Below are positions 1 through 8,136 of a DNA stretch of 54,944 bases, piece after piece. The notes below the pieces were generated by a model. The model had not been told where the DNA came from and did not search any database. It was given only the letters and a program-made list of their open reading frames with translations. Each line of letters opens with the position of its first letter. Positions within the stretch are counted from its first letter, which is position 1. Made by a program: the position numbers and the translations under genes. The stretch comes from Gammaproteobacteria bacterium BRH_c0 (lineage in GTDB: Bacteria; Pseudomonadota; Gammaproteobacteria; Pseudomonadales; Porticoccaceae). The stretch covers positions 1-54,944 of the forward strand of contig LADM01000014.1 of NCBI GenBank assembly GCA_000961645.1. Direction: 5' to 3'.

Positions 1-185
1 AGCAACGCACCCCGGCTGTCGCGCATATCGTGGCGCAGGGGCATGGTGACCGCCGCCACGCCGCGGTCGAGAACCGGGTTGACCCGCCCCAGGTAACGGT
101 AGGTAAGCAGGGTGGTCCAGGTGTCGGTAAATTGCGACCAGTAGGCGCTGTCGCCAGTGGCGCGGATATCGCTGGGTGAGGACAT
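1..185 (-). CDS. 5' fragment of an unidentified protein (possibly hotdog thioesterase-like)
   Basis: Only the first 61 codons are inside the window, reading from an ATG at 183-185 off the left edge. The fragment starts MSSPSDIRATGDSAYWSQ and continues with a stretch containing RVNPVLDRG and MPLRHDMRD. That pattern recalls the N-terminal part of acyl-CoA thioesterase-like hotdog proteins, where an MPLR.DMR segment precedes the substrate helix, but I cannot confirm the family from 61 residues. It is divergent from the MFS gene at 400, so the 214 bases between them should hold promoters for both. Treat the function as unknown. Confidence 0.5.
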   Translation of the reverse strand, partial: MSSPSDIRATGDSAYWSQFTDTWTTLLTYRYLGRVNPVLDRGVAAVTMPLRHDMRDSRGAL

Positions 186-399
186 AGGTTTTACCGCTCA
201 TTGATGGCTGGTGCTACTGTAGCGCACAACGGTTTGCCGTGGCCTGCCCGCCGCAGCTTGCGACCGCCAAAGATAGCTCGCTGGCCGCAATTGATAACAG
301 TGCCTGGAGCCCGGCCCGTTAACATGACTGCGTGAACGCATTGGTGTTGTGCCCGGTGGCGATAGAATACAGCTTGATAACCATAACGAGACAAATCTG

Positions 400-1683
400 A
401 TGCAGCGTCACGAATCCCCGGCTTATGCCCGCTACGTGCTGATAATCCTGACCTTGACCTACACCTGCAGTTATATCGACCGCTATATCCTCTCGGTGCT
501 GGTGGAGCCCATCAAGGCGGAGATGGGTGTATCCGACACCCTGATGGGCCTGCTCGGCGGTTTTGCCTTTGCGCTGCTGTACACACTGGCGGGCATTCCC
601 ATTGCCCGCTGGGCGGATCGCGGCAACCGGCGCAGCCTTATCGCTCTGGGGATCGCCATCTGGAGCCTGATGACTGTGGCCTGCGGATTTGCCCGCAGTT
701 TTGCCCAGCTGGCTGTCGCCAGGGTGGGGGTGGGTATCGGCGAGGCGGCCTGTACGCCACCGGCCCACTCCCTGCTGGCGGATTACTTTCCCCCGCAAAA
801 GCGCGCCACTGCCCTGGCGGTGTATTCCATGGGTATTCCCCTGGGGGTGATGTTCGGGTTTCTGGCCGGGGGCTGGATCACCTACTACTTCGACTGGCGT
901 ATGGCCTTTATGGTGGTGGGCGCGCCGGGCCTGGTGCTGGCCCTGCTGGTGCGCTTCACCATCCACGAGCCGCAACGGGGGCGCATGGAGGCCGCAACCG
1001 CACACACCCAATACAGCTTTGGACAAACCCTGGGCATCATCTTCCGCAACCGGGCGCTGTTGCTGATCCAGATCGGCGGTGCGTTCTACTCGATTGCCGG
1101 ATACGGTCTGTCGTTCTGGATTGCCCCGTTTTTTGCCCGTGTCCACCAGTTGCCACTGCACGAAATGGCCACCTGGCTGGCGGCGGGCGCCTTTTTTGGC
1201 GGCGTGGCCGGTTCGTTTTGCGCGGGTTTTCTGGCCGACAAACTCGGGCGCCACAGCCTGCGCTGGTATTTCCTGACCCCGGCCCTAGCCTTGCTGATCG
1301 GCCTGCCGGTGACCATCACCATGCTGCTGACCACAGACCCGCGCATTGCCCTGGCGCTGTTCCTGGTGCAGCAATTCACCTTTTTTTGCTACAGCGGCCC
1401 GATTTACGCAGTGTTGCAGTTCCTGGTGCCCGCCAGCACGCGGGCAATGGTGGTGGCGGTGCATTTGTTCATTCTCAATCTGGTGGGGCTGGGGTTCGGG
1501 CCGTTGCTGATCGGCATGATGAACGACAGTTTTAACGCCAGCCTTGGCGCTGGCGGGGCCATCCGCCTGTCGCTGCTGGTGATCACCATCGGCACCGTAG
1601 TGAGTGTGATCTGCTTCTGGCTGGCGTCCCGGGCGGGAGCGGTGCGCAGTGATCAGGCAGCGTACCTGGCGTCGAATTCCTAG
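400..1683 (+). CDS. spinster-type MFS transporter
   Basis: A 427-residue inner-membrane major facilitator with about 12 hydrophobic segments. The N-terminus carries the spinster-family look: YIDRYILSVLVEPIKAE, then LLGGFAFALLYTLAGIPIARWADRGNRR, whose ADRGNRR end is the loop 2-3 MFS signature. The ATG at 400 is preferred over an upstream GTG at 349 because AACGAG precedes it at a suitable distance and the 17 extra residues are not transporter-like. It opens an operon with a Rieske oxygenase, a CoA ligase and a SnoaL-like protein. This suggests uptake of the substrate or export of a product of that operon (inference). The substrate is unknown. Confidence 0.9.
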   Translation: MQRHESPAYARYVLIILTLTYTCSYIDRYILSVLVEPIKAEMGVSDTLMGLLGGFAFALLYTLAGIPIARWADRGNRRSLIALGIAIWSLMTVACGFARSFAQLAVARVGVGIGEAACTPPAHSLLADYFPPQKRATALAVYSMGIPLGVMFGFLAGGWITYYFDWRMAFMVVGAPGLVLALLVRFTIHEPQRGRMEAATAHTQYSFGQTLGIIFRNRALLLIQIGGAFYSIAGYGLSFWIAPFFARVHQLPLHEMATWLAAGAFFGGVAGSFCAGFLADKLGRHSLRWYFLTPALALLIGLPVTITMLLTTDPRIALALFLVQQFTFFCYSGPIYAVLQFLVPASTRAMVVAVHLFILNLVGLGFGPLLIGMMNDSFNASLGAGGAIRLSLLVITIGTVVSVICFWLASRAGAVRSDQAAYLASNS

Positions 1684-1714
1684 TGCCTTTTGATAATCGA
1701 GTGGAGAAGCAAGC

Positions 1715-2758
1715 ATGATCAGGAATCTTTCCATGAAACCCACCGGCTGGTTCCATGTGGCCTGGAGCGAGGAAATCCCCCCCGGTGGCGTCAAGCCGCT
1801 GAAATACTTTGGCCGCGAGCTGGTGGCGTTCCGCACCCTGGCGGGGGAGCTGTCGATTCTCGACGCCCACTGCCCGCATATGGGTGCCCACCTGGGTCAC
1901 GGTGGCAAGGTGGTGGATGACTGCATCGCCTGCCCCTATCACGGCTGGCAGTTCGACGGCAGCGGCGCCAATGCAAAAATTCCCTATGAGGATTACACGG
2001 TCAACAAAAAACTCGGCAAGTGGCCGGTGATCGAAAAACACGACTGTGTGTTCCTGTGGCACGACCCGGCGGGCGGGCCGCCGCGGGAGGGCTGGCTGGG
2101 CGATCTGTTCGATCACGATACTGTGCCGGCCGACCCTGCGGATTTTTATCCGGCCTACCGCAACGGCGCTATCGTCTACAAGCCGAACGAAAAAATTCAC
2201 CCGCAGATGATTAACGAAAACGGCGCTGACAGTGCGCACTTCAAATACACCCACGGCGCGCCGGTGGATCCGGTGATTCTCGATTTTGACGGCAGCGGCC
2301 CGATCTGGAAATCGTCCTTCGGTTTTCGCTCCGCCAAGACCGGCCAGGTGGCGCTCACCCATTATGCGCGGGCCTGTGGCATCGGTCTGTCGTTCACGGT
2401 TTTTCATCACCACGGCAGCGGCAAGAATCAATCCCTGAACTACGGCTTTAACCGCCGCCTGATTCTGTCTGCCACTCCGGTGGATGATGAACATACCGAT
2501 CTGCGGGTGACCTACTTTTTTCCGCGTGATCACCGTTCGCCGGACACCATGCCGCAATACGTACACGATGTGGCGGCGGACACTGAACGACTGTTCGAGG
2601 AGGATGCGCGCATCTGGCGCCACCAGAAATTTATCCAGCGCCCGCTGTTTGCCAAGTCCGATGTGGAAATCTACACGGCCCTGCGCAAATGGAGCGACCA
2701 GTTCTACGAAGTGGCGGGGCTACCCGTTGGCCCCATGACTGTGGTGGATGAAAGTTGA
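1715..2758 (+). CDS. Rieske non-heme iron oxygenase, KshA-like
   Basis: A 347-residue oxygenase component. The Rieske [2Fe-2S] motif is C53-P-H55 ... C73-P-Y-H76, and the mononuclear iron site follows as D172-x-x-H175-x4-H180 (motif GADSAHFKYTH). The single-subunit layout and the D-x2-H-x4-H spacing resemble 3-ketosteroid 9-alpha-hydroxylase KshA and related Rieske monooxygenases of bulky alicyclic substrates. It needs an external reductase, and none is encoded in the window. GGAG lies 8 bases before the ATG. The stop overlaps the start of the next gene (TGATG), so the two are translationally coupled. A steroid substrate is only one possibility. Confidence 0.88.
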   Translation: MIRNLSMKPTGWFHVAWSEEIPPGGVKPLKYFGRELVAFRTLAGELSILDAHCPHMGAHLGHGGKVVDDCIACPYHGWQFDGSGANAKIPYEDYTVNKKLGKWPVIEKHDCVFLWHDPAGGPPREGWLGDLFDHDTVPADPADFYPAYRNGAIVYKPNEKIHPQMINENGADSAHFKYTHGAPVDPVILDFDGSGPIWKSSFGFRSAKTGQVALTHYARACGIGLSFTVFHHHGSGKNQSLNYGFNRRLILSATPVDDEHTDLRVTYFFPRDHRSPDTMPQYVHDVAADTERLFEEDARIWRHQKFIQRPLFAKSDVEIYTALRKWSDQFYEVAGLPVGPMTVVDES

Positions 2759-4326
2759 TGAATGGAGGATTGAATGCAAATGCTGGCGTTGGTCTGTTGT
2801 CAGCCCCCAGCTTGTGGCAGTTGCTGGAACAGCGGGTTGCGCTGACACCTGACAGCACTTTCCTGATTGAGGCCGCGAGCGACAGCCGTGTCAGTTTTGG
2901 CGAGTTTCACCATCAGGCTCTTGCGCTTGCCGCCTGGCTCCACGAAAAGGGCGTGCGCCGTGACAGTGTGGTGGCCTGGCAGTTGTCCACGTCTATTGAG
3001 GCGGTGCTGCTGGCTTTTGCCCTGGTCCGATTGGGTGCGATTCAGGCACCCATTATCCATCTCTACCGCGAGCGGGAGCTGACGGAAATCCTGCGTCAGG
3101 CGAAGTCGCAATTCCTGATCGTTCCCGCCGACGCGGCGCATCTGTCCATGGCGCAAACGGTGGTGGCTGCATTGCCCGCTTCAGCCACAGTGCTTTGCCT
3201 GTCACAACCGCCAGCCAGCGCAGTGCCACTGCCAGAGTCTGTGACCGATAAAGGCGAAACCGTGCGCTGGTATTACTTCACCTCCGGCACCACTTCAAAA
3301 CCCAAGGGTGCCCGCCACACCGATCAGACCCTGATGGCAGGCAGTCGCCATATGGCCGTTGCCCTGGATGTGACAGAGGCCGATGTCGGCAGCATTGGCT
3401 ACCCCATTGGTCATATCGGCGGCACGCTCTACTGCGGGATGGCACTGATGGCCGGAATGGCGGTGGTGCTGCTCGACAAATATATTCCCGCCAATGTGGT
3501 GACGGCATTCCGCCGCTACGGCGTGACCCTCGGCGGTGGCAGCACCGCCCACTACCAGATGCTGCTGGCGGAGCAGGAAAAGACCGGAGAAACACCGCTG
3601 ATCCCCACCATGACGGTGCTGGCCGGTGGCGGTGCCGCAAAACCCGCCGGACTGTTCGGGCAGGTACGGGCGCGGCTGGGGGCAACCATTGTGCATGCCT
3701 ACGGCATGACCGAAGCACCGATCTCCGCCAACAACAGCCGTCGCGGCAGCGATGATCAGCTGACCCACAGCGACGGTATGCCCATGCCGGGGCTGGAGGT
3801 GCGCATTGTCGATGTTGCGGGCGCACCTGTGGCACCCGGTCAAAGCGGTGAAATCCTCCTGCGCGGTCCCAATGTCTGCAAGGGCTACCTCGACCGGCAG
3901 CAGACCGCAGATGCCTTTGACAGCGAGGGTTTTCTGCACACCGGCGATGTCGGTATGATCCGCGCCGATGGCAATCTCTGTGTCACCGGGCGCATCAAGG
4001 ACATCATTATCCGCAAGGGCGAGAATATTTCGGCCCGTGAAATTGAGGAGCTGTTGCTGGATCATCCCGCAGTGCGCGATGTCGCCGTAATTGGCCTGCC
4101 GGATGCCGAGCGTGGCGAGTTGGTGTGTGCGGTGGCGGAACTGGAGGATGGTGCCAAAACGCTCTCCTTTGACGATATGGTGAATCACCTCGCGGCAAAA
4201 CAACTGATGCGGCAAAAAATTCCCGAGCGTCTCGAAATCATCGACCGCCTGCCCCGCAATGAAGGCCTGCAAAAAGTGGTCAAGGCCGAGCTGCGGGCAC
4301 GCTATGCCGCCCCCGTGGAGAATTGA
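2758..4326 (+). CDS. acyl-CoA synthetase (AMP-forming), paralogue of the ligase at 51880
   Basis: An ANL-superfamily ligase of 522 residues that activates a carboxylic acid with ATP and CoA. Visible motifs are the P-loop SGTTSKPKGARHT, the YGMTEA motif, TGDVG, and the hinge/A8 region GRIKDIIIRKGENISAREIEE. The C-terminus LPRNEGLQKVVK carries the expected adenylation lysine region in slightly altered form. It shares long stretches with the ligase at 51880 (YRERE near residue 100, RRYGVT, GGSTAHYQ, GGGAAKP). The ATG at 2758 overlaps the Rieske stop; a TTG at 2755 is the alternative. Substrate unknown; the operon with a Rieske oxygenase suggests an oxidised cyclic acid. Confidence 0.9.
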   Translation: MNGGLNANAGVGLLSAPSLWQLLEQRVALTPDSTFLIEAASDSRVSFGEFHHQALALAAWLHEKGVRRDSVVAWQLSTSIEAVLLAFALVRLGAIQAPIIHLYRERELTEILRQAKSQFLIVPADAAHLSMAQTVVAALPASATVLCLSQPPASAVPLPESVTDKGETVRWYYFTSGTTSKPKGARHTDQTLMAGSRHMAVALDVTEADVGSIGYPIGHIGGTLYCGMALMAGMAVVLLDKYIPANVVTAFRRYGVTLGGGSTAHYQMLLAEQEKTGETPLIPTMTVLAGGGAAKPAGLFGQVRARLGATIVHAYGMTEAPISANNSRRGSDDQLTHSDGMPMPGLEVRIVDVAGAPVAPGQSGEILLRGPNVCKGYLDRQQTADAFDSEGFLHTGDVGMIRADGNLCVTGRIKDIIIRKGENISAREIEELLLDHPAVRDVAVIGLPDAERGELVCAVAELEDGAKTLSFDDMVNHLAAKQLMRQKIPERLEIIDRLPRNEGLQKVVKAELRARYAAPVEN

Positions 4327-4328
4327 AC

Positions 4329-4772
4329 ATGAGCAACAACCTGGAACAGCGCCTGCAACGGGTCGAGGATATCCTCGAAATACAGCAGTTATTTATCGAC
4401 TACGGCACTTTTCTCGACGCCGGTCAGTTTGCCGATTACGCCGCGCTGTTTGCCCGCGATGGCGAAATCCAGCTCGGCCCACTCGGTGTGGCGAAGGGGC
4501 CAGAGGCAATCCGCACCATGATGACAAAAATGCTGGGCGGGCAGATCGGCAAGAGTTTTCACATTATCAGCAGCCCCCGAATCACCTTCGAAGATGATAG
4601 CCGCGCAATCTCGGAAGTCATGTGGACGGTGATTGATCGCAGCGACAAGGACAAACCTGTGGTGACCATGATCGGTCGCCACCGTGACCAGCTGGTGCGG
4701 GAGGAGGGCAGGTGGCGCTTTTTGAAAAGGCGCGGGTATGTAGATATTCCCGGCCTGTTGCAACGACCGTAA
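4329..4772 (+). CDS. SnoaL-like / NTF2-fold protein
   Basis: A 147-residue protein with the small cone-shaped alpha+beta fold of SnoaL_4-type proteins: an N-terminal helix (LQRVEDILEIQQLFIDYGTFLDAGQ), then YAALFARDGEIQLG, and a C-terminal strand region with GRHRDQLVREEGRWRF. Members act as isomerases, dehydratases or accessory proteins in oxygenase and polyketide pathways. No catalytic role can be assigned here. It is the last gene of the operon, two bases after the ligase stop, with GGAG 8 bases upstream of the ATG. A second SnoaL-like gene lies at 47607, again beside acyl-CoA genes. Confidence 0.82.
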   Translation: MSNNLEQRLQRVEDILEIQQLFIDYGTFLDAGQFADYAALFARDGEIQLGPLGVAKGPEAIRTMMTKMLGGQIGKSFHIISSPRITFEDDSRAISEVMWTVIDRSDKDKPVVTMIGRHRDQLVREEGRWRFLKRRGYVDIPGLLQRP

Positions 4773-4873
4773 CCGTAGCCATAACCAAGGCAAGCCTGTA
4801 CAGGATGCCAATGACAAGGTGGATGCTGAAATTCAGGGGCTGAAACGATCTTTATGAATCACACAGGATGGCC

Positions 4874-4901
4874 AAAAAAACCCGGCGGTATAACCGCCGG
4901 G
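4874..4901 (-). terminator. rho-independent terminator, minus sense
   Basis: A 9-bp perfect stem (CCCGGCGGT / ACCGCCGGG) with a 3-base loop at 4881-4901. It is flanked at 4874-4880 by seven A, which read as seven U after the hairpin on the minus strand. It would stop minus-strand transcripts from the TonB receptor that pass the repeat. No U-run exists in the plus direction. Confidence 0.75.
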
Positions 4902-5061
4902 GAAGGGAAGATACAGTCAATTTCAGAATGGTATTAATGACAAGCCAACGGACAGTCGGTCGATAAATCTTCAGGGGATTGACATGACCGGCCAGCCAGG
5001 CCAGTTGAGCATGTGGGTGGTGACCGAATATTTCGTGCCACAAGGCATATCAATGGTGCGC

Positions 5062-5267
5062 TACGTTTTAGTCGAGAGCGTTCGTGCTGAGCTTGAGAGT
5101 CCGTTCGTGCTGAGCTTGTCGAAGCACTGCCGCCAAGGCCTTCGACAGGCTCAGGCCGAACGGCATTCACCAGGACCTTCGACAGGCTCAGGCCGAACGA
5201 CATTCGCCAAGGCCTTCGACAGGCTCAAACCGAACGGCATTCACGTTTAACTCGTGCCTGATCAATA
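5062..5267. repeat. dispersed palindromic repeat element, copy 1 (expanded)
   Basis: It begins TACGTTTTA-GTCGAGAG and ends ATTCACGTTTAACTCGTGCC followed by TGATCAATA. The interior has inverted units: GTTCGTGCTGAGCTTGTCGA in one direction and CCTTCGACAGGCTCAGGCCG (then AACGG) in the other. The latter occurs three times here, with small variations. Copy 2 at 13014-13144 has the same ends but only one such unit. TTCGACAGGCTCAG-type intergenic repeats are common in environmental proteobacterial genomes. Their mobility mechanism is not visible here. Confidence 0.85.
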
Positions 5268-5294
5268 ACAAGCCGACCATGGGATCGGCTTGTT
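5267..5294 (-). terminator. hairpin directly after the TonB-receptor stop
   Basis: Arms AACAAGCCGA and TCGGCTTGTT (10 bp, perfect) enclose 8 bases, starting 16 bases past the stop of the receptor gene. The downstream side on the minus strand is only moderately U-rich (TTGTTATTGAT), so termination strength is uncertain. Confidence 0.55.
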
Positions 5295-5310
5295 AATTCA
5301 GCGGGCAGTC

Positions 5311-7860
5311 TCAGTTTCCGTCAGCGCCAAACCGGTAGCGGATCTGCAAGCCGTAGGTTCGCGGCTCGTTATAGGTTTCCGAGTAGAATCCCAATGCCCC
5401 CACGACATTGTTGGAACCGACAATCCATTCGTCGTCGAGCACATTGCGGGCGAAAATCCCGGCATCAACCGGATAGCCGAGCACATTCGACCAGTCGACA
5501 CGCAGGTTGACGTTGTCGTAGCCGCTTTGGTAACCCTGCTTTTCCGGCAGGATAACGATTGCCGAGTCATCCAGCCACATGCCGCTCTGGCGGTAGTATT
5601 CCCCGTAAAAGGTGATGCGGCCCAGTGCTTCGTCCATGGGCAGAGTCAGGCGTACTCCCAGCGTGCCCTGGTTTTTGGGTACCCCGACAAAGGGGCTGTC
5701 GATATAGGGTACCTGGTCGCCATTCACGTTGGTGAGGGTTCCCGGCCACTCCTTGTACTCGGCATCAGTCCAGGCGTAGTTGAGCATGAATTGAACGTAT
5801 TCGTTCAATACCAGCTGGTGCTCCATTTCCAGGCCGGTGATCTGCGCCTCGGCAATGTTGTTGATCTGGGTGACGACACCGCCGTTACCTGTGGGGATGG
5901 TTTCACTTCGCTGGACGTCGTTTTGCCAACTCCGGTAAACCGCGACATTGGAACGCACGGGATGCCCCAGGATTTCCCAATCGGCTTTAAGGCCAAACTC
6001 GATATCATCGAGAGTTTCCGGCGCGTACTGGTCAATTGTGCCCGGCACATTGGCCGCAGCGGAGGTGCCATTAATTCCCCCGGGCTTGAAGCCGCGCCGG
6101 TGGGCGAAGTAGGCGAGGGTGTCGGGATTGATCTGGTAATCCAGGCTGAATGTCCAGCTCTTGGCATCTTCTTCGAATTCCAGGGTGCGGGTAAAGCTGC
6201 CAATACTGCTGCCATCAACACCGGGAATAAGCGCAAAAGTATCCTGGGTGGACTCGCTTTCGGTCCAGCGGAAGCCGCCGGTAACACTCAAACCGTCAAG
6301 TAGCCAGTCGGAGAGGTCAAAAGTGCCTTGAGTGAAATAACCGGTCTGGATGGTTTCTCCCCTCGACGTGTTTGCGAAAAGAAAGTTGGCGCTATCCAGT
6401 GGAACGGTAAAGGCATTGTTAAAGGTGAGAAATACCGGCGGTGGCGCAAACTGACCTGCCACTTTCTCGCGGAAATAGCCGAGAATCCAGTTGTGCTTGC
6501 CATCGATGTCCCCCAACACCTGAAACTCATGGACGACATCGTCGCCAAAATCGGTTTCTTCATCGCTTTTCCGCACCACCGGGCTCTGGGGCATGCCAGC
6601 CAGATCATGGTTGTTGATAACGACGCCGTGGGGATAACGGGATGCGCCGAACTCGCGGATGATGCTGGATTTTCGATTGCGATGAAAACCGAGAATATTC
6701 TTGAAGCTGACATCGCCGAGGAAGCCAGCTTCGCCGACATCCAGAGTGGTGATATTGATAATCTGCTGATCCCGGCCCTTCTTGTAGTTTTCTCCCGCAG
6801 TCAGGTTTTTGCGGATCGAGCCGCCGCTATTGTGGCGGTCAACTTCGGCGGCGATATCCGCTCTTAATTGACTGATGCGATTGGTGCGGGTGCCGATACA
6901 ACCGGGGATATCGCCAAAACCGATTTGACCCTGTAAGGCAATGCCATAACACAGCTGCTGAACGGTGTCGGCGCCGGTAACAAAGGGCTGCGCGAAGAAG
7001 GCGCCAATGGCAGCGGGTGTAAAACCGGCCAGGGGCTGGATGGTCACATCGTCCCGCAGCAGAGGAAAGTTAGGGTTCCAGTAGGTGAGGGGAATGCCAG
7101 TGGTGGACTCGTCGATGTTATTGGTCTGAAGTAGCGTGTAGTTTTCCAGCCAGTCCACGGGTGTGAAGTTGACACCCAGGCGATAGGACTCGCGATGGCG
7201 GTCATCCTGTTCTTCGCCGGTGCTGATGCTGGTTGTGAAACCATCCCGGCGCTGAACGTTGAACGCCGCACGGACGGCCAGTTTATCCTCCCACAGAGGT
7301 ATGTTGAGTGCCCCCGAGGTTTCGAACATGTCCAGGTTGCCGAACTTGGTGTCGAGATAGCCGCCAAATTCATCGGTAGGTTTTTGCGGGCTGAACAGCA
7401 CGGCGCCGCCTGTACTGCTGCGGCCAAAGAGTGTGCCCTGGGGGCCTTTCAGAACCTGCATATCGGCAAAATCATAAAACTGGATATTGGTTCCAGCGAC
7501 ACCGACGGCCTTGATGGACACATCGCTGAAGTAGGTGATGACCCCCGAGGTGGAGCCGAAGGTGGCGCCCTGGCCGCGTATAAAGTAATCCACCGAACCG
7601 CGGGTGGCGCCGCCCTGCCTGACCACCAGCCCCGGCACATGGGTAATGAGGTCGTAGGGGTTTTCAATGGATTTTTCGCGGATGGCTCCGCTGTCGATAG
7701 CGGTTACGGCGATGGGAACGCTTTGCAGGCTCTCCTCCCGTTTTCGCGCGGTGATGATAATTTCCTCAATGAGTTGAGCGCTTGTGTTGGCGGTATAGAG
7801 CAAACTGGCGGAAGTGAGCGAGATCGGCAGCACCAGTGCCGAATAGAGTTTTTTCTTCAT
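5311..7860 (-). CDS. TonB-dependent outer-membrane receptor
   Basis: An 849-residue precursor. Residues 1-28 form a signal peptide (MKKKLYSALVLPISLTSASL, cleavage near TSAQ). A TonB-box/plug start follows (EEIIITARKREESLQSVPIAV region) and the plug carries LKGPQGTLFGRSSTGGAV. A 22-strand-type beta barrel occupies the rest and ends YGLQIRYRFGADGN. These receptors import large or scarce ligands using TonB energy. The protein belongs to the TonB group often found beside oxygenase and CoA-ligase genes in sphingomonads and marine gammaproteobacteria. A GGGG Shine-Dalgarno lies 8 bases upstream. The ligand is probably the lipophilic substrate of this island (inference). Confidence 0.92.
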   Translation of the reverse strand: MKKKLYSALVLPISLTSASLLYTANTSAQLIEEIIITARKREESLQSVPIAVTAIDSGAIREKSIENPYDLITHVPGLVVRQGGATRGSVDYFIRGQGATFGSTSGVITYFSDVSIKAVGVAGTNIQFYDFADMQVLKGPQGTLFGRSSTGGAVLFSPQKPTDEFGGYLDTKFGNLDMFETSGALNIPLWEDKLAVRAAFNVQRRDGFTTSISTGEEQDDRHRESYRLGVNFTPVDWLENYTLLQTNNIDESTTGIPLTYWNPNFPLLRDDVTIQPLAGFTPAAIGAFFAQPFVTGADTVQQLCYGIALQGQIGFGDIPGCIGTRTNRISQLRADIAAEVDRHNSGGSIRKNLTAGENYKKGRDQQIINITTLDVGEAGFLGDVSFKNILGFHRNRKSSIIREFGASRYPHGVVINNHDLAGMPQSPVVRKSDEETDFGDDVVHEFQVLGDIDGKHNWILGYFREKVAGQFAPPPVFLTFNNAFTVPLDSANFLFANTSRGETIQTGYFTQGTFDLSDWLLDGLSVTGGFRWTESESTQDTFALIPGVDGSSIGSFTRTLEFEEDAKSWTFSLDYQINPDTLAYFAHRRGFKPGGINGTSAAANVPGTIDQYAPETLDDIEFGLKADWEILGHPVRSNVAVYRSWQNDVQRSETIPTGNGGVVTQINNIAEAQITGLEMEHQLVLNEYVQFMLNYAWTDAEYKEWPGTLTNVNGDQVPYIDSPFVGVPKNQGTLGVRLTLPMDEALGRITFYGEYYRQSGMWLDDSAIVILPEKQGYQSGYDNVNLRVDWSNVLGYPVDAGIFARNVLDDEWIVGSNNVVGALGFYSETYNEPRTYGLQIRYRFGADGN

Positions 7861-8136
7861 TATTGATCCCCTTTTTGTGAATGAGCTGTGGTTGTGGATG
7901 AGTTCAATTTATTATTTGTTGACTCGGTGTTTGTGTTTTATTGAGTGTTGTCGCAGACGTAGGTTTATTAACATTGCCAGCAATTTTTTGTGTTGCTGAG
8001 GGAATGCGGGCAAAGATCAGGAAAAGACACCGCCATTGGCTGCGCATCCGGGTTTACCCCGCTTGTGTTTATTCGAGGTCGCTCTTTCACCCTGTTCATT
8101 CACCAGCAACCAAAGCTGGTGAGGCTGTGAAATCTC

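Larger units (their letters stand above)
4773..5310. other. 538-base intergenic region with terminators and a palindromic repeat
   Basis: This gap between two convergent genes has no credible coding sequence. It holds a U-tailed hairpin (4874-4901, minus sense), a complex dispersed repeat (5062-5267) and a hairpin directly after the TonB-receptor stop (5267-5294). The small open frames here fall inside the repeat and are not genes. Confidence 0.75.

Noticed and set aside
1583..2623. Long minus-strand open frame opposite the KshA-like Rieske gene
   Set aside because: It mirrors the codon pattern of the plus-strand gene, has no recognisable domain and no Shine-Dalgarno. Several similar antisense frames (for example 3295-4272, 20922-22097, 32091-33884) were dropped for the same reason.
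5062..5267. CRISPR-like array
   Set aside because: The repeated units are inverted as well as direct, spacing is irregular, no unique spacers of constant length exist and no cas gene is present. It matches a dispersed palindromic repeat, with a second copy at 13014.
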